Part shown: in pieces, positions 24,826-34,135 of the stretch | Layout: every line of letters starts with the position of its first letter | Numbering within the stretch: the first letter of the stretch is position 1 | Source of the DNA: JAJFUE01 sp041687335 | Lineage (GTDB): Bacteria; Sumerlaeota; Sumerlaeia; MVZB01 | Direction: 5' to 3' | Assembly: GCA_041687335.1 (NCBI GenBank) | Contig: JAWLCE010000017.1 | Span: 1-64,000, forward strand | DNA length: 64,000 bases | The notes under the pieces: generated by a model | The model's database searches: none | Told to the model about the DNA's origin: nothing | What the model saw: only the letters and a program-made list of their open reading frames with translations | Position numbers and translations under genes: made by a program

Positions 24826-25757
24826 TATTGGCCTGCCGGTTCGGGCATCAGCTCCAGCCGCGCCACCCGGTTTCGCATGTCGAGCCCCAGCCGGAAGTGG
24901 CGCAGGATCTCCATCCCGATGATCGAGACACCCGGCCCCCCAGCATTCCAGGCGATCAGCGGTTTCTCAATCCGATAGGGCCCCAACCCGATCGTGCCCT
25001 CGAAGACCTGCGCATGCTGGGTGTTGGGCCCGCTGGTGGAGTAGCCGGTGCCGCTGGCGTGGGGAGCGTCCAGCCCCATCTGCCCGGCCAGCTCGCGCGT
25101 CACCTGGATGCCGCCGGTGTAGCCGGTGTCGATCAGGAAGGGGTGGTCGCGGTCGCCGATGCGCAGCGGGATGATCGGCATCGGGTGGGGCAGCATCGGC
25201 AGGTTGTCCGCCCCATCGGCCGCGAGCGGCTCCTCGTTGATCACGAAGCGGCCGGCCGCATAATCGAACCATGCCGTGGCGCCCGGAAAGAAGCCGGGCA
25301 CGACCCCCGCCACCCGCCGCCCGCTGCGCTCGAAGATCGCCCCGTCGGGCGCGGTGATCGCCGGCATGTTGCGCACCTCGATCCCCCCCAGCTCGAGCCG
25401 TCCCACCGTATAGGCCACAAGGGTCGAGCTGGTGCCAGTGCCGTCGGTCACCACCCAGCCCGCCGCCCCCGCCACCGGCTTGAGCCGCAGCCGCCGGACC
25501 AGCCCCTCCTCGAGCAGGATCATCGAGGCCCCCGTATCGACCACCATCTTGTAGGGCCCCCGGCCGTTAATGCGGGCCTCGCTCACCGGCAGCCCCCCCA
25601 CCCACTCCAGCGGCGCCTCGCCAAAATCGAACTCCACGCGGACCTCGCGGACCTCGGGGGCAGGCACGCCCGGCTCCGGCCGCAGCCGGGCGCAGCCATG
25701 CGCGGCGAGCACGGCCAGAACCAAAAAACTTGCCGATGCCAGACGGCGGAGGATCAT
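24825..25757 (-). CDS. Retropepsin-like aspartyl protease lipoprotein
   Basis: 310 aa. An N-terminal hydrophobic signal ends in a lipobox-like AHGC (residues about 19-22). Two retropepsin catalytic triads follow, VVDTGAS (about 72-78) and LIDTGYTGG (about 205-213), so one chain carries both halves of an aspartic protease active site. Predicted to sit on the outer face of a membrane. The start at 25757 (MILRRL) gives a compact signal peptide; an upstream extension reads into a repeat. Substrate unknown. Coupled with the membrane hydrolase gene. Confidence 0.75.
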   Translation of the reverse strand: MILRRLASASFLVLAVLAAHGCARLRPEPGVPAPEVREVRVEFDFGEAPLEWVGGLPVSEARINGRGPYKMVVDTGASMILLEEGLVRRLRLKPVAGAAGWVVTDGTGTSSTLVAYTVGRLELGGIEVRNMPAITAPDGAIFERSGRRVAGVVPGFFPGATAWFDYAAGRFVINEEPLAADGADNLPMLPHPMPIIPLRIGDRDHPFLIDTGYTGGIQVTRELAGQMGLDAPHASGTGYSTSGPNTQHAQVFEGTIGLGPYRIEKPLIAWNAGGPGVSIIGMEILRHFRLGLDMRNRVARLELMPEPAGQ

Positions 25758-26122
25758 GATCAGCTCATTGATGTGGCATTTTTCGGGCCGGCGCGCGACC
25801 CCACCCAAGCCTAGCAGACCCACCCGGCCGGCCGAAAGAACGGAAACCCGGCTTCCGCTATCAGTTCGTCGGCCGGGCTGGGTAGGTCGGCTCTCCGAGC
25901 CGACACATGAAGCCACCTAAGGGTCAAAGACCCCGACCTACTCAACTCACTGTCAGGACTCCCCCTCCCGCCCGTCAGATGTTCAGACGCCCTGATCCCG
26001 ACCATGCCGATCAAATTAGTTGACAAGGCCTGGCGGCGATTGATAGGCTCAAGCTTCATTAGCTTTCGGCAGCCGGCCCCCCCGCCGGGGCCTGACCACT
26101 ACAAAAAGGACGCCCACATACC
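25758..26122. other. Divergent intergenic region with a palindromic repeat
   Basis: 365 bp between divergent genes. It contains repeat A copy 1 (25881-25940). A possible sulfate-gene promoter at 26020-26049 (TTGACA, 18 bp, TAGGCT) has a weak -10. No gene seen. Confidence 0.5.
25881..25940. repeat. Interspersed palindromic repeat A, copy 1
   Basis: GGTAGGTCGGCTCTCCGAGCC-type hairpin followed by a second short hairpin GGGTC-AAA-GACCC and CGACCTA. Closely similar units lie at 28008-28057 and 38307-38363, all between genes. Confidence 0.75.
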
Positions 26123-27940
26123 ATGACTCCTCCCTCGACCACCGCGGCCCGCCTCTCGGCCGGCCTGATCGCCCCCCACGGCGGGCAACTCGTCAATCTG
26201 CTGCTCGACGGCCCGCTCTGGGAGCGCGCGCGCGAGGAGGCCGAGCGCCTCCCCCGGCTGCGCCTGGACGAGCGCCAGCTGGCCGACCTGGAGATGCTGA
26301 CCATCGGCGCCCTCTCCCCTCTCGAGGGTTTCATGGGCGCCGCCGACTATCGCGCCGTCATCGAGGACACGCGGCTGGCTAACGGCACCGTCTGGCCGAT
26401 CCCGGTCGTGCTGGGCCTGACCGATGAGCAGCGCGCCGCCGTCGGCACGGCCGAGGCCATCGCCCTGGAGGATGAGAACGGCCCCTTGGCGATCCTGCGC
26501 CTCTCCGAGATTTACTCGCCCGACCTGGAGGCCGAGGCGGCCAAGGTCTACGGCACGACCGACGCGGCCCACCCCGGCGTGGCGGCGATTCATGCCCGCG
26601 GGCGCTGGCTGGCGGCCGGGCGTGTCGAGGCGATCGGCCGCCACCAGCACGCCGACTTCGTCGACGCCCGCCTGACCCCCGCTCAGACCCGCGCCCTCTT
26701 CGCCGAGCGCGGCTGGCGGCGCGTCGCCGCTTTCCAGACCCGCAACCCGATCCACCGCGCCCACGAATACCTGCTGCGCGTGGCGCTCGAGCTGACCGAC
26801 GGCCTGCTGGTCCACCCGCTGATGGGCGCCACCAAGGCCGGCGACATCCCCGGCCCGGTGCGCTGGCGCGCCTACGAGGCGCTGCTTTCCGAATACTTCC
26901 CCGCCGCTCGCACGGCGCTGGCGGTCTTCCCGGCCAACATGCATTACGCCGGCCCGCGCGAGGCGATCTATCACGCCCTGGCCCGCAAGAACTACGGCGC
27001 GACCCACTTCATCGTCGGGCGCGACCATGCCGGCGTCGGCAGCTACTACGGCAGCTATGACGCCCAGCAGATCTTCGACCGCTTCGAGCCCGCCGAGATC
27101 GGCATCGAGCCGCTGCGCTTTGAGAACAGCTTCTGGAGCCGCAAGCTGAGCGGCATGGCCAGCCTCAAGACGGCCGCCACGACCGACCCCGCCGACCAGA
27201 TTTCGCTCTCGGGCACCAAGGTTCGCGAGATGCTCGACGCCGGCCAGATCCCGCCGGCCGAGTTCACCCGCCCCGAGATCGCCCGCATCCTGATCGAGCA
27301 CTACCGCGAGGAGCGGCGCGAGCGGATCGAGCGCGAGCGCGCGGCCAACGGCCAGGCCGCCCTGGCCCCCGAGGCCTCGGTCTCCGCCCAGCCGGTGGCC
27401 GATTGGAAGCCCCGCCGCGAGCAGGGCTTCACGCTCTGGTTCACCGGCCTTTCGGGCTCGGGCAAGTCGACCCTCAGCCAGCTGCTGGCGCAGGCGCTGC
27501 GCGAGCGCGGCCGCTCGGTCGAAGTCCTCGACGGCGACGAGGTGCGCGAGAACCTCAGCAAGGGCCTCGGCTTCAGCAAGGAGGACCGCGACACCAACAT
27601 CAAGCGGATCGGCTACGTCAGCAAGCTGCTGACGCGCAACGGCGCCGTCTCGATCACCGCCGCCATCAGCCCCTACCGCGAGATTCGCGACTTCAACCGC
27701 GCCCAGATCGGCAACTTCATCGAGATTTATGCCGAGGCCTCGATCGAGGCGCTGGCCGCGCGCGACGTCAAGGGGCTCTATAAGAAGGCGCTGGCCGGCG
27801 AGATCAAGAACTTCACCGGCGTCAGCGACCCCTACGAGGCCCCCGAAAAGCCCGAGATCGTCGTCAATACCGAGCGCGAGTCGGTCGAGGAAAGCCTGGC
27901 CAAAATCCTTGCCTACCTCGAAGGCGAGGGCTGGATCTGA
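26123..27940 (+). CDS. Bifunctional sulfate adenylyltransferase / adenylylsulfate kinase
   Basis: 605 aa. Residues about 20-395 are a homomeric-type ATP sulfurylase with QTRNPIHRAHE (about 205-215) and GRDHAGVGSYYG (about 299-310). Residues about 430-605 are APS kinase, with GLSGSGKST near 441-449 and the conserved DGDEVRENLSKGLGFS region. Activates sulfate to APS, then to PAPS, in the cytosol. This fusion order is known in several bacteria and in fungi, where the kinase part may be regulatory; the P-loop here looks intact. Followed by the APS/PAPS reductase gene, giving an assimilation unit. AAAAGGA precedes the ATG at some distance. Confidence 0.93.
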   Translation: MTPPSTTAARLSAGLIAPHGGQLVNLLLDGPLWERAREEAERLPRLRLDERQLADLEMLTIGALSPLEGFMGAADYRAVIEDTRLANGTVWPIPVVLGLTDEQRAAVGTAEAIALEDENGPLAILRLSEIYSPDLEAEAAKVYGTTDAAHPGVAAIHARGRWLAAGRVEAIGRHQHADFVDARLTPAQTRALFAERGWRRVAAFQTRNPIHRAHEYLLRVALELTDGLLVHPLMGATKAGDIPGPVRWRAYEALLSEYFPAARTALAVFPANMHYAGPREAIYHALARKNYGATHFIVGRDHAGVGSYYGSYDAQQIFDRFEPAEIGIEPLRFENSFWSRKLSGMASLKTAATTDPADQISLSGTKVREMLDAGQIPPAEFTRPEIARILIEHYREERRERIERERAANGQAALAPEASVSAQPVADWKPRREQGFTLWFTGLSGSGKSTLSQLLAQALRERGRSVEVLDGDEVRENLSKGLGFSKEDRDTNIKRIGYVSKLLTRNGAVSITAAISPYREIRDFNRAQIGNFIEIYAEASIEALAARDVKGLYKKALAGEIKNFTGVSDPYEAPEKPEIVVNTERESVEESLAKILAYLEGEGWI

Positions 27941-27960
27941 ACCACATCATTGAACCGCAA

Positions 27961-28003
27961 AGGCCGGGGGAGACGAAGGGAACCCCCGGCCGATCGCCCG
28001 GGT
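27961..28003. repeat. Short fragment of interspersed repeat B
   Basis: GCCGGGGGAGACGAAGGGAA followed by CCCCCGGCCGAT resembles the central hairpin of repeat B (30932-31030, 45100-45197). Confidence 0.45.
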
Positions 28004-28007
28004 TGTA

Positions 28008-28057
28008 GGTAGGTCGGGTCTTCGACCCGACATGTCAGCTCGAAGAGCCGACCTGCC
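28008..28057. repeat. Interspersed palindromic repeat A, copy 2
   Basis: GGTAGGTCGGGTCTTCGACCC hairpin, a short spacer, then a second arm CTCGAAGAG and CCGACCTGCC. Same layout as the copies at 25881 and 38307 with the inner hairpin sequences exchanged. Confidence 0.7.
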
Positions 28058-28139
28058 TGTCCGAGAAAATTTCATGTCCCGCCGTGGCTTCCCATATCAT
28101 TCTGTCCGCGCCCGTTGCGCCCCCAAAAAGGACCCGCTC

Positions 28140-28847
28140 ATGAGCCAGCCCACTCCCGACCTTGCCGGCCGCTCGCCCCTCGAGATCATCGAGTGGGCGG
28201 TGGCGACCCACGGCCCGCGCCTCATGACCACGACCGCCTTCGGCTACAGCGGCATGGCGCTGCTGCACATGCTGGCGCGGGTGGAGCGCTCCGTGCCGGT
28301 CTTCTTCATCGATACCGGCTACCACTTCGCCGAGACCCTGCGCTTTCGCGACTTCTGCCGCGACGAGCTCGGCCTCAACATCATCGACCTGCGCCCCGAG
28401 CAGCCGCGCGAGCGCTTCGAGGCCGAGCATGGCGCCGACATCATGCAGCGCCAGCCCGACTTCTGCTGCGCCCGCAACAAGGTCGCCCCGCTCGCCCGCC
28501 TGCTCGAGCAGCGCCGCTACGACGGCTGGCTGGTGGCCTTGCGGCGCGACCAGGCCCGCACCCGCGCCGCGATCCAGCCCGTCGAGCCCCAGCCCGACGG
28601 CATGGTCAAGATCCACCCGCTGGCCGAGTGGACGCGCGACGACGTCTGGGCCTACATCCGCCAGCACAACGTGCCGACCCACCCGCTCCATGAAGAGGGC
28701 TACTTATCGATCGGCTGCGCCCCCTGCACCCGCCCCGTCGCCGCCGGCCAGCACGAGCGCGAGGGCCGCTGGGCCGGCCAGGGTAAGACCGAGTGCGGCA
28801 TCCACCTGCTCAACCATCCCGCGCCCCCGCAAGACCGTTTGGAATGA
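28140..28847 (+). CDS. cysH: Adenylylsulfate/PAPS reductase, Fe-S type
   Basis: 235 aa. N-terminal adenine-nucleotide hydrolase-like fold with FGYSGMALLHM as PP-motif region and FFIDTGYHFAETL. The cysteine pattern CC (about 109-110) with C-x-x-C (GCAPC, about 193-196) is the [4Fe-4S] site that marks APS reductases of the bacterial/plant type. ECGIH near the C-terminus carries the catalytic cysteine. Reduces APS (or PAPS) to sulfite using thioredoxin. Follows the sulfate-activation gene by 200 bp that include repeats, so it may have its own promoter. AAAAAGGA lies 8 nt before the ATG. No sulfite reductase gene is in the window. Confidence 0.9.
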   Translation: MSQPTPDLAGRSPLEIIEWAVATHGPRLMTTTAFGYSGMALLHMLARVERSVPVFFIDTGYHFAETLRFRDFCRDELGLNIIDLRPEQPRERFEAEHGADIMQRQPDFCCARNKVAPLARLLEQRRYDGWLVALRRDQARTRAAIQPVEPQPDGMVKIHPLAEWTRDDVWAYIRQHNVPTHPLHEEGYLSIGCAPCTRPVAAGQHEREGRWAGQGKTECGIHLLNHPAPPQDRLE

Positions 28848-28939
28848 AAACCTGTTGACCCTCCGTCCGCCATCGGGCACCGTGAAGTTTGGACCGCACT
28901 TCATTCGTCGGCCTCGATCGCGAACGGGAGTCATCACCC

Positions 28940-30652
28940 ATGGCCCAGGCGCCCGACATGGCAACCATATCCGAACCGCGCGAGCCGATCGTGCCCGCGC
29001 TGGCCCCACCCGCCGCGTCCGCCGGCACTTCCGCCCGCCTGCTCTCACTCGACGTCTTCCGCGGCGCCACCATCATCTTTATGATCCTGGTCAACAACTC
29101 GGGCGATGGAAATTACAAGCTGGCCCCGCTGGCCCATGCCGAGTGGCACGGCCTGACTCCCACCGACTGGGTCTTCCCCTTTTTCCTGTTCATCATGGGC
29201 GTGGCGATGGCCTTCTCGATGGCGCGCCGCGCCGCCCAGGCCGGCGGCAAGGGTCCGCTCTACGTCAAGGTCGCCGTGCGCTCGCTGCTGATCCTGCTGG
29301 TCGGCTGGTTCATCTATACGCTGTTCCCGATGATGTTCAACGAAGACCTCGCGCGCGCCATCACCTATCAGCACGAAGCGACTGAGGTCGCCCAGGCCGA
29401 CGCGCTCGCCCCGGCCGTAGCCGCGACCGCCCCCCCTGTTAACCCGCACCTGGCCGAATATAAGAAGGACTGGGCCAAAGGGATGGCCGAATTCCGCATC
29501 ATGGGCGTGCTCCAGCGGATCGCGCTGGTCTACCTGCTGGCCGGCTTTCTCGTGCTGACCTTCCCGCGCTGGCGCCAGATCGCGCTGGCGGGGGGGCTCC
29601 TGCTGGTGGGCTATTGGGCGCTGATGGCTTTCGCCCCCTTCCCGATGGCGGGCACGCTGGTCCAGCATCAGGCCCGCGGGGCGAGCTTCGCCGTCGCCTA
29701 TGCCGACGGCAGCACGATTCCGCTCGATACCGAGGCGCGGCAGGCGCGGGTGGCCCGTGCGCTGGGCTTCGTGCGGCCGGCCGGCGATGATGCGGCCCAG
29801 ACCGCCGCCCTTCAGGCTCATCTGGCCGCCCAGGTCGGCGTCGCCGGCGAGCTGCCTTACATCGGCGCCAACCCCTGGGTGCGCAACGCCAACTTCAGCC
29901 AGTATTTCGACAACCGCCTGACCGGCGCCCTGGTCTGGCCGATCTACCAGACGATCCACGCCATCCGCAGGAGCGAGGAGCCGATGCCGTCGCTGGCCGA
30001 GCTGGGCGGACGTCACCTGCGCTTTAAGAGCACCAATCCCGCGTGGGCGCCCTTCGGCCACGATTCCTGCGGCTTCTTCGGCTCGATCCCCTCACTCGTG
30101 ATGACGCTGGGGGGCTTTCTGGCCGGGCTGTGGCTGCGCACCGGCCGCGGCATGACCGAAAAGACGATCGGCCTCTACCTCTCCGGGTTTCTGGCGCTGG
30201 CCGTCGGCTCGATCTGGACCGCCGACCTCGGCTACACGCTCCGCACCACCCGGGAGGTGCAATACAGCATCTTTGTTCCTTTCAACAAGGAGCTATGGAC
30301 CTCCAGCTATTCGCTTTACATGATCGGCCTGGGGCTGCTGGCGTTGGCTACCTGCTACTGGCTGATCGACGCCCGCGGCCGCAAGCGCTTCACCCAGCCC
30401 TTCACCGTCTATGGCACCAACGCCATCCTGGCCTACGCCGGTTCGGTCCTGATGCTCGAATTCATGAAGGCGATCCCGGTGGGCGAGAGCAACCTGATGT
30501 CAGTGGTGCGCACGGCGATGCGCAATTTCTTCGCCATCGTGCCCGGGCTGGGTCCCTGGCTCTACGCGCTGGCCTGGCCGCTGCTGATCATCGCCGTCTG
30601 GTGGGGGATCCTGACGATCCTGCACCGCCGGAAGATCTTCCTGCGGCTGTGA
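28940..30652 (+). CDS. Heparan-alpha-glucosaminide N-acetyltransferase-like membrane protein
   Basis: 570 aa multi-spanning protein. Residues about 34-95 (RLLSLDVFRGATIIFMILVNN, then TDWVFPFFLFIMG) match the DUF5009/HGSNAT-like family of membrane acyltransferases, which in animals transfer acetyl groups to glucosamine of heparan sulfate. About ten hydrophobic segments are visible, with a large soluble loop at about 250-390 (longer than usual). The bacterial role is probably acetylation of a cell-surface or imported amino sugar, by inference. The ATG at 28940 is chosen (CGGGAG 9 nt upstream) over an in-frame ATG 51 bp earlier. Confidence 0.8.
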   Translation: MAQAPDMATISEPREPIVPALAPPAASAGTSARLLSLDVFRGATIIFMILVNNSGDGNYKLAPLAHAEWHGLTPTDWVFPFFLFIMGVAMAFSMARRAAQAGGKGPLYVKVAVRSLLILLVGWFIYTLFPMMFNEDLARAITYQHEATEVAQADALAPAVAATAPPVNPHLAEYKKDWAKGMAEFRIMGVLQRIALVYLLAGFLVLTFPRWRQIALAGGLLLVGYWALMAFAPFPMAGTLVQHQARGASFAVAYADGSTIPLDTEARQARVARALGFVRPAGDDAAQTAALQAHLAAQVGVAGELPYIGANPWVRNANFSQYFDNRLTGALVWPIYQTIHAIRRSEEPMPSLAELGGRHLRFKSTNPAWAPFGHDSCGFFGSIPSLVMTLGGFLAGLWLRTGRGMTEKTIGLYLSGFLALAVGSIWTADLGYTLRTTREVQYSIFVPFNKELWTSSYSLYMIGLGLLALATCYWLIDARGRKRFTQPFTVYGTNAILAYAGSVLMLEFMKAIPVGESNLMSVVRTAMRNFFAIVPGLGPWLYALAWPLLIIAVWWGILTILHRRKIFLRL

Positions 30653-31197
30653 AGGGGGGCGGGGGGAGAAGAGCTCTCACGAAGACACAAAGGCCCCCAG
30701 CGCGGCCGAGCCGCAACCAAAAAATGCAGCCAATGGACACCAATTTGCACGAATGTTATGAACGCCAAGATAGCCAAGGGGCGCATCCTCGCGTTCTATG
30801 GGCCTTCGCAGTTCAATCTTTCGGGTTGGGTTGCGAATCCGACGCAGAGGAAGCGCAAAGTGATCAAACCTGGCCTGGATCGCAGGTTGGGATTGACAGC
30901 CGTGGGCTGATTCCCTGCCCATTCGGTCAATAACCCAGCCCCGCAGGGGCGATCGCAGGTAGCCGGGGGTGACCGCAGGGAACCCCCGGTCAAGGTGCCC
31001 AAACATCCGAGCCCTGAAGGGGCGGCCGAATCTTCGCAGGATAACCAAGAAAACGAAAAATAGCAGCATAAAGTTTCCTTGTGTCTTCGTGGCTTGGTGA
31101 GAGGCTCCGGAATGAAATCGGGGGCTGATTTGCCCTTAGATTTGCCGACCCAGTCTGCTAAAGTGCTCTCAGCTTGTGGATCGGCGGCGCGAGGCGC
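30653..31197. other. Repeat-rich intergenic region
   Basis: 545 bp without a gene. It holds repeat B copy 1, and at its two ends an inverted pair, CTCACGAAGACACAAAGG (30675-30692) against CCTTGTGTCTTCGTGG (31078-31093). It looks like the debris of a small non-coding insertion. Confidence 0.55.
30841..31030. repeat. Interspersed repeat B, copy 1
   Basis: Begins GACGCAGAGGAAGCGCAAAG and ends in AGCCCTGAAGGGGCGGCCGA. The core (30932-31030) contains three short hairpins, among them AGCCCCGCAGGGGCG and CCGGGGGTGACC...GGGAACCCCCGG. A second copy is at 45010-45197. Confidence 0.7.
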
Positions 31198-32181
31198 ATG
31201 GCGGGCGATTGCACCTTTAAACTCAACATTTTCCAGGGCCCCCTGGACCTGCTCCTGCACCTGATCCGGGTCAACGAGCTGGAAATCAGCGAGATTTCGA
31301 TCTCACAGATCACCAGCCAATACCTGGATTACCTGCGGCTGATGGAGTCGCTCGACCTGGAGGTCGCCGGCGATTACCTGGTCATGGCGGCCTCGCTGAT
31401 CAACATCAAGCTGCGCACGCTGCTGCCTGACCCCGAGGAGGAGATCGAGCCGGAGGCCGAGGAGGAGCTGGACTCCTTCATGACGGCCCGCGCGCTGATG
31501 CAGCGCCTGATCGAGTATCGCCGCTTCAAGGAGGCCGCCGCCGGCCTTGGCGCGCGCGCCGAACGTCAGGCGCAGATTTTCCTGCGCGAGGTGGCCCTCC
31601 CCCAGCTCGCCGAGGCCGAGGCCAGCGCGCCGGTGCGCGGGGATCTCGCGCTGCTGCTCGAGGCCTTCGGCCGCGTCATCAAGTTCGTCGAGCGCCGCGA
31701 TTATCACCAGGTCCAGCAGGAAAACTACACGATCGAGGACAAGATCGGCGTCGTCCGCCGCCGGCTGATGATCGAGAATGGCTTTGAGCTGGAGGAGCTT
31801 TTCCTCGCCTGTCACGACAAGCTCGAGATGATCGTCACGCTGATGGCGCTGCTCGAGCTTTGCCGGCTCAAGGAGATCCTGCTCCGCCAGGGCGACACCT
31901 TCGGCCGCATCGGCGTGGCCCGGCGCGAGGGGCTGCCCACCGTCGATGACGAGGAAGCCCGCGCCGGCGAGGCCGAGGAGCTGGCCCGCCTCGAAACCCA
32001 GATCATCGCCCAGCGCACCGGCTTCGTCGATGATGGCCTGCTGCCCGAGGATGAGCCCGAGGATGAGCCCGACGGCGAGCCAGACGCCGAGCCGGCCGGC
32101 GCCGCCGCGCGCGTGATCGAGCTGGCCCCGCCCGCCGAGTCCGCCGCCGAGACCAGCGACCCCACCGAAGAACCCTCATGA
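31198..32181 (+). CDS. scpA: Segregation and condensation protein A
   Basis: 327 aa kleisin that bridges SMC dimers and recruits ScpB during chromosome condensation. Residues 1-60 are the classic start (FKLNIFQGPLDLLLHLIR, then EISISQIT). The C-terminal winged helix lies near 210-245 (VTLMALLELCRLKEILLRQ). An acidic, low-complexity tail (about 270-327, EDEPEDEPDGEPDAEP) extends beyond the family domain. ATG at 31198, which follows a short purine stretch. The stop overlaps the next gene by 4 bp. No scpB gene is in the window. Confidence 0.93.
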   Translation: MAGDCTFKLNIFQGPLDLLLHLIRVNELEISEISISQITSQYLDYLRLMESLDLEVAGDYLVMAASLINIKLRTLLPDPEEEIEPEAEEELDSFMTARALMQRLIEYRRFKEAAAGLGARAERQAQIFLREVALPQLAEAEASAPVRGDLALLLEAFGRVIKFVERRDYHQVQQENYTIEDKIGVVRRRLMIENGFELEELFLACHDKLEMIVTLMALLELCRLKEILLRQGDTFGRIGVARREGLPTVDDEEARAGEAEELARLETQIIAQRTGFVDDGLLPEDEPEDEPDGEPDAEPAGAAARVIELAPPAESAAETSDPTEEPS

Positions 32182-32849
32182 AGCATCATCCCGCCGACCC
32201 CACGACCACCGAGATTGATCCGCTGACGGGCGAGCCCGTGCCGGCTGCCGAACAAGAGCGCGGCGGCTGCGGCTGGATGCTGCTGCTGGCCATGATCGGC
32301 GTGACGGCGCTGGTCGGCTTCGGCCTCTGGGCCGCCCGCGAAATCCAGCAACGCAACCTCGCCCAGCCGCTGCTGGCCAACTTCAGCGGCATTTCGGCGC
32401 TGCCGACCGGCTCGATCCGCCCCGCCGGCCCCGATGCCGAGCTCAAGATTTACTTCATCGCCCGCGAGCAGTTCTTGGCGCCGCAGGCGCGGATGGTCCC
32501 CGGCGGCGCCTCCGATATCGAGCGCATCCACCGGATCGCCCACGAGCTGGAGTCACCACCCGCCACCGGCCTGCTCGACAGCCCGCTGGCCGGCGAGGTC
32601 AACATTCGCGGCCTCTATCTGCTCGATCGGATTCTCTACCTTGACCTGACGCGCGACTTCCAGCAGCGGGTTGCCGCCTCACCGATCCAGGAGCGGCTGG
32701 CGGTCTTCTCGCTGGTCAACAGCTTCATGCTCAACGTGCAGGAGCTGGGCGGCGTGCAGCTCATGATCGAGGGCGAGATGGTGCCGACGGCCGGGGGTTG
32801 GCTCGACCTGAGCACCCCGCTGGGGCAGGACCTCTCGCTGGTGCGCTAG
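32178..32849 (+). CDS. GerMN-domain membrane-anchored protein
   Basis: 223 aa. One N-terminal transmembrane helix (about residues 35-55, MLLLAMIGVTALVGFGLWAA) and an extracytoplasmic GerMN-type domain (about 85-215): ELKIYFIA, LYLDLTRDFQ, LAVFSLVNSF and VQLMIEGE. GerMN domains occur in the spore-germination protein GerM and in cell-wall proteins of non-sporulating bacteria. Translationally coupled to scpA (ATGA). Confidence 0.75.
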   Translation: MKHHPADPTTTEIDPLTGEPVPAAEQERGGCGWMLLLAMIGVTALVGFGLWAAREIQQRNLAQPLLANFSGISALPTGSIRPAGPDAELKIYFIAREQFLAPQARMVPGGASDIERIHRIAHELESPPATGLLDSPLAGEVNIRGLYLLDRILYLDLTRDFQQRVAASPIQERLAVFSLVNSFMLNVQELGGVQLMIEGEMVPTAGGWLDLSTPLGQDLSLVR

Positions 32850-32851
32850 TC

Positions 32852-34135
32852 TTGACGCGTGTTTTCATCGAAACCTATGGTTGTGCGTTCAATGTCGCCG
32901 ATGGCGAGGCGATGGCCGGCGTGCTCGAACGCGAGGGCTTCGCCATCGCCGACGCGCCCGAACGCGCCGACGTGATCGTCATCAACAGCTGCACCGTCAA
33001 GGACCGCACCTGGCACCACTTCCGCCAGCGGCTGGCCGACTTGCGCGCGGCGGCGCGGGCGGGGCTGGGCCCGGCGCCGGTGGTGGCCGGCTGCGTCCCC
33101 CCGGCCCACGGCTCCGACCCACTGCTCGAGGGCCTGGCACTCATCGGCCCCGACTCGGTGGGCCGGGTGGCCGAGGCGGTGCGGGCGGCGCTGGCGGGGG
33201 CGGCCCCGCGCCTGCTGCGGGGAGAGCCCGGCGTGGGGAGGGCCTCCCTGCCCGCGCGGCGGCGCAATCCGCTGGTTGAAATCCTGCCAATCGCCAGCGG
33301 CTGCCTGAGCGCCTGCACGTTCTGTCAGACACGCTTGGCGCGTGGGCGCCTGCGTTCGTTCGCGCCCGGCGAGCTGGTCGCCCGCGCGCGCCGAGCCGTC
33401 GCCGAGGGCGCGCGCGAGATCTGGCTGACGGCGCAGGATACGGGGGCCTGGGGCCGCGAGCTGGGCCTGGCGCTGCCGGGGCTGCTCCGCGAAATCTGCG
33501 CCATCGAGGGCGACATCCGCGTGCGGCTGGGCATGTCGAGCCCGCGCTGGGTTCACGAGCGGCTGCCCGAATACCTCGACGCGCTGGCGCACCCGCGCAT
33601 GTTCCGCTTCCTGCACGTGCCGCTGCAATCCGGCTCCGAGCGCGTGCTGGCGGCGATGCGGCGCGACGGCTCGGCGGAGCAGTTTGAGCAGGTCGCCCGC
33701 GCCTTCGCCGCCCGCTTCCCCGAGGGCACGCTCATGACCGACATCATCGTCGGCTACCCCACCGAGACCGAGGCCGACTTCGAGGCGACGCTGGCGCTGT
33801 TGGGGCGGCTGGGTGTCGGCATCGTCAACCGCTCGCGCTTCAGCCCGCGCCCGGGCACCGCCGCCGCCCGGCTGGACTCGCTGCCCGCCGCGCTGGTGAC
33901 CGAGCGCTCGCGGCGGCTCGAGGCGCTGGTGCGTCCGCTGGCGCGCGCCTGGCACGAGCGGCGCGTCGGCACGCGCGCGCGCGTCCTCACGATCGAGCGC
34001 GCCCGCCGCGGCGCCACCCTCGCCCACGACGACGGCTACCGCCCCATCTTCCTCGCCGGCGACCCGCCGCTGGGGGCGTGGCTCGAGGTCGAGATCACCG
34101 CCGCCGCCGACTACCACCTCAAGGGGCGCGCTTGA
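32852..34135 (+). CDS. Archaeal/CDKAL1-type tRNA methylthiotransferase (MtaB-like)
   Basis: 427 aa radical-SAM methylthiotransferase. Cluster-binding cysteines are in ETYGCAFNVAD (C11), NSCTVKD and VAGCVPP; the radical-SAM motif is GCLSACTFCQ (C151, C155, C158). The sequences NSCTVKD, LARGRLRSF and EIWLTAQDTGAWG are those of the archaeal/eukaryotic CDKAL1 (e-MtaB) branch, which makes ms2t6A37 in tRNA, rather than of bacterial MiaB or RimO. The last 60 residues are TRAM-like. The start is a TTG at 32852, three bases after the previous stop; longer frames overlap the GerMN gene. Target assignment is by family only. Confidence 0.8.
   Translation: MTRVFIETYGCAFNVADGEAMAGVLEREGFAIADAPERADVIVINSCTVKDRTWHHFRQRLADLRAAARAGLGPAPVVAGCVPPAHGSDPLLEGLALIGPDSVGRVAEAVRAALAGAAPRLLRGEPGVGRASLPARRRNPLVEILPIASGCLSACTFCQTRLARGRLRSFAPGELVARARRAVAEGAREIWLTAQDTGAWGRELGLALPGLLREICAIEGDIRVRLGMSSPRWVHERLPEYLDALAHPRMFRFLHVPLQSGSERVLAAMRRDGSAEQFEQVARAFAARFPEGTLMTDIIVGYPTETEADFEATLALLGRLGVGIVNRSRFSPRPGTAAARLDSLPAALVTERSRRLEALVRPLARAWHERRVGTRARVLTIERARRGATLAHDDGYRPIFLAGDPPLGAWLEVEITAAADYHLKGRA

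Noticed and set aside
32178..32849. Sporulation gene (GerM) implying a spore former
   Set aside because: GerMN domains and SpoVG proteins are common in non-sporulating bacteria, and no other sporulation gene is present.
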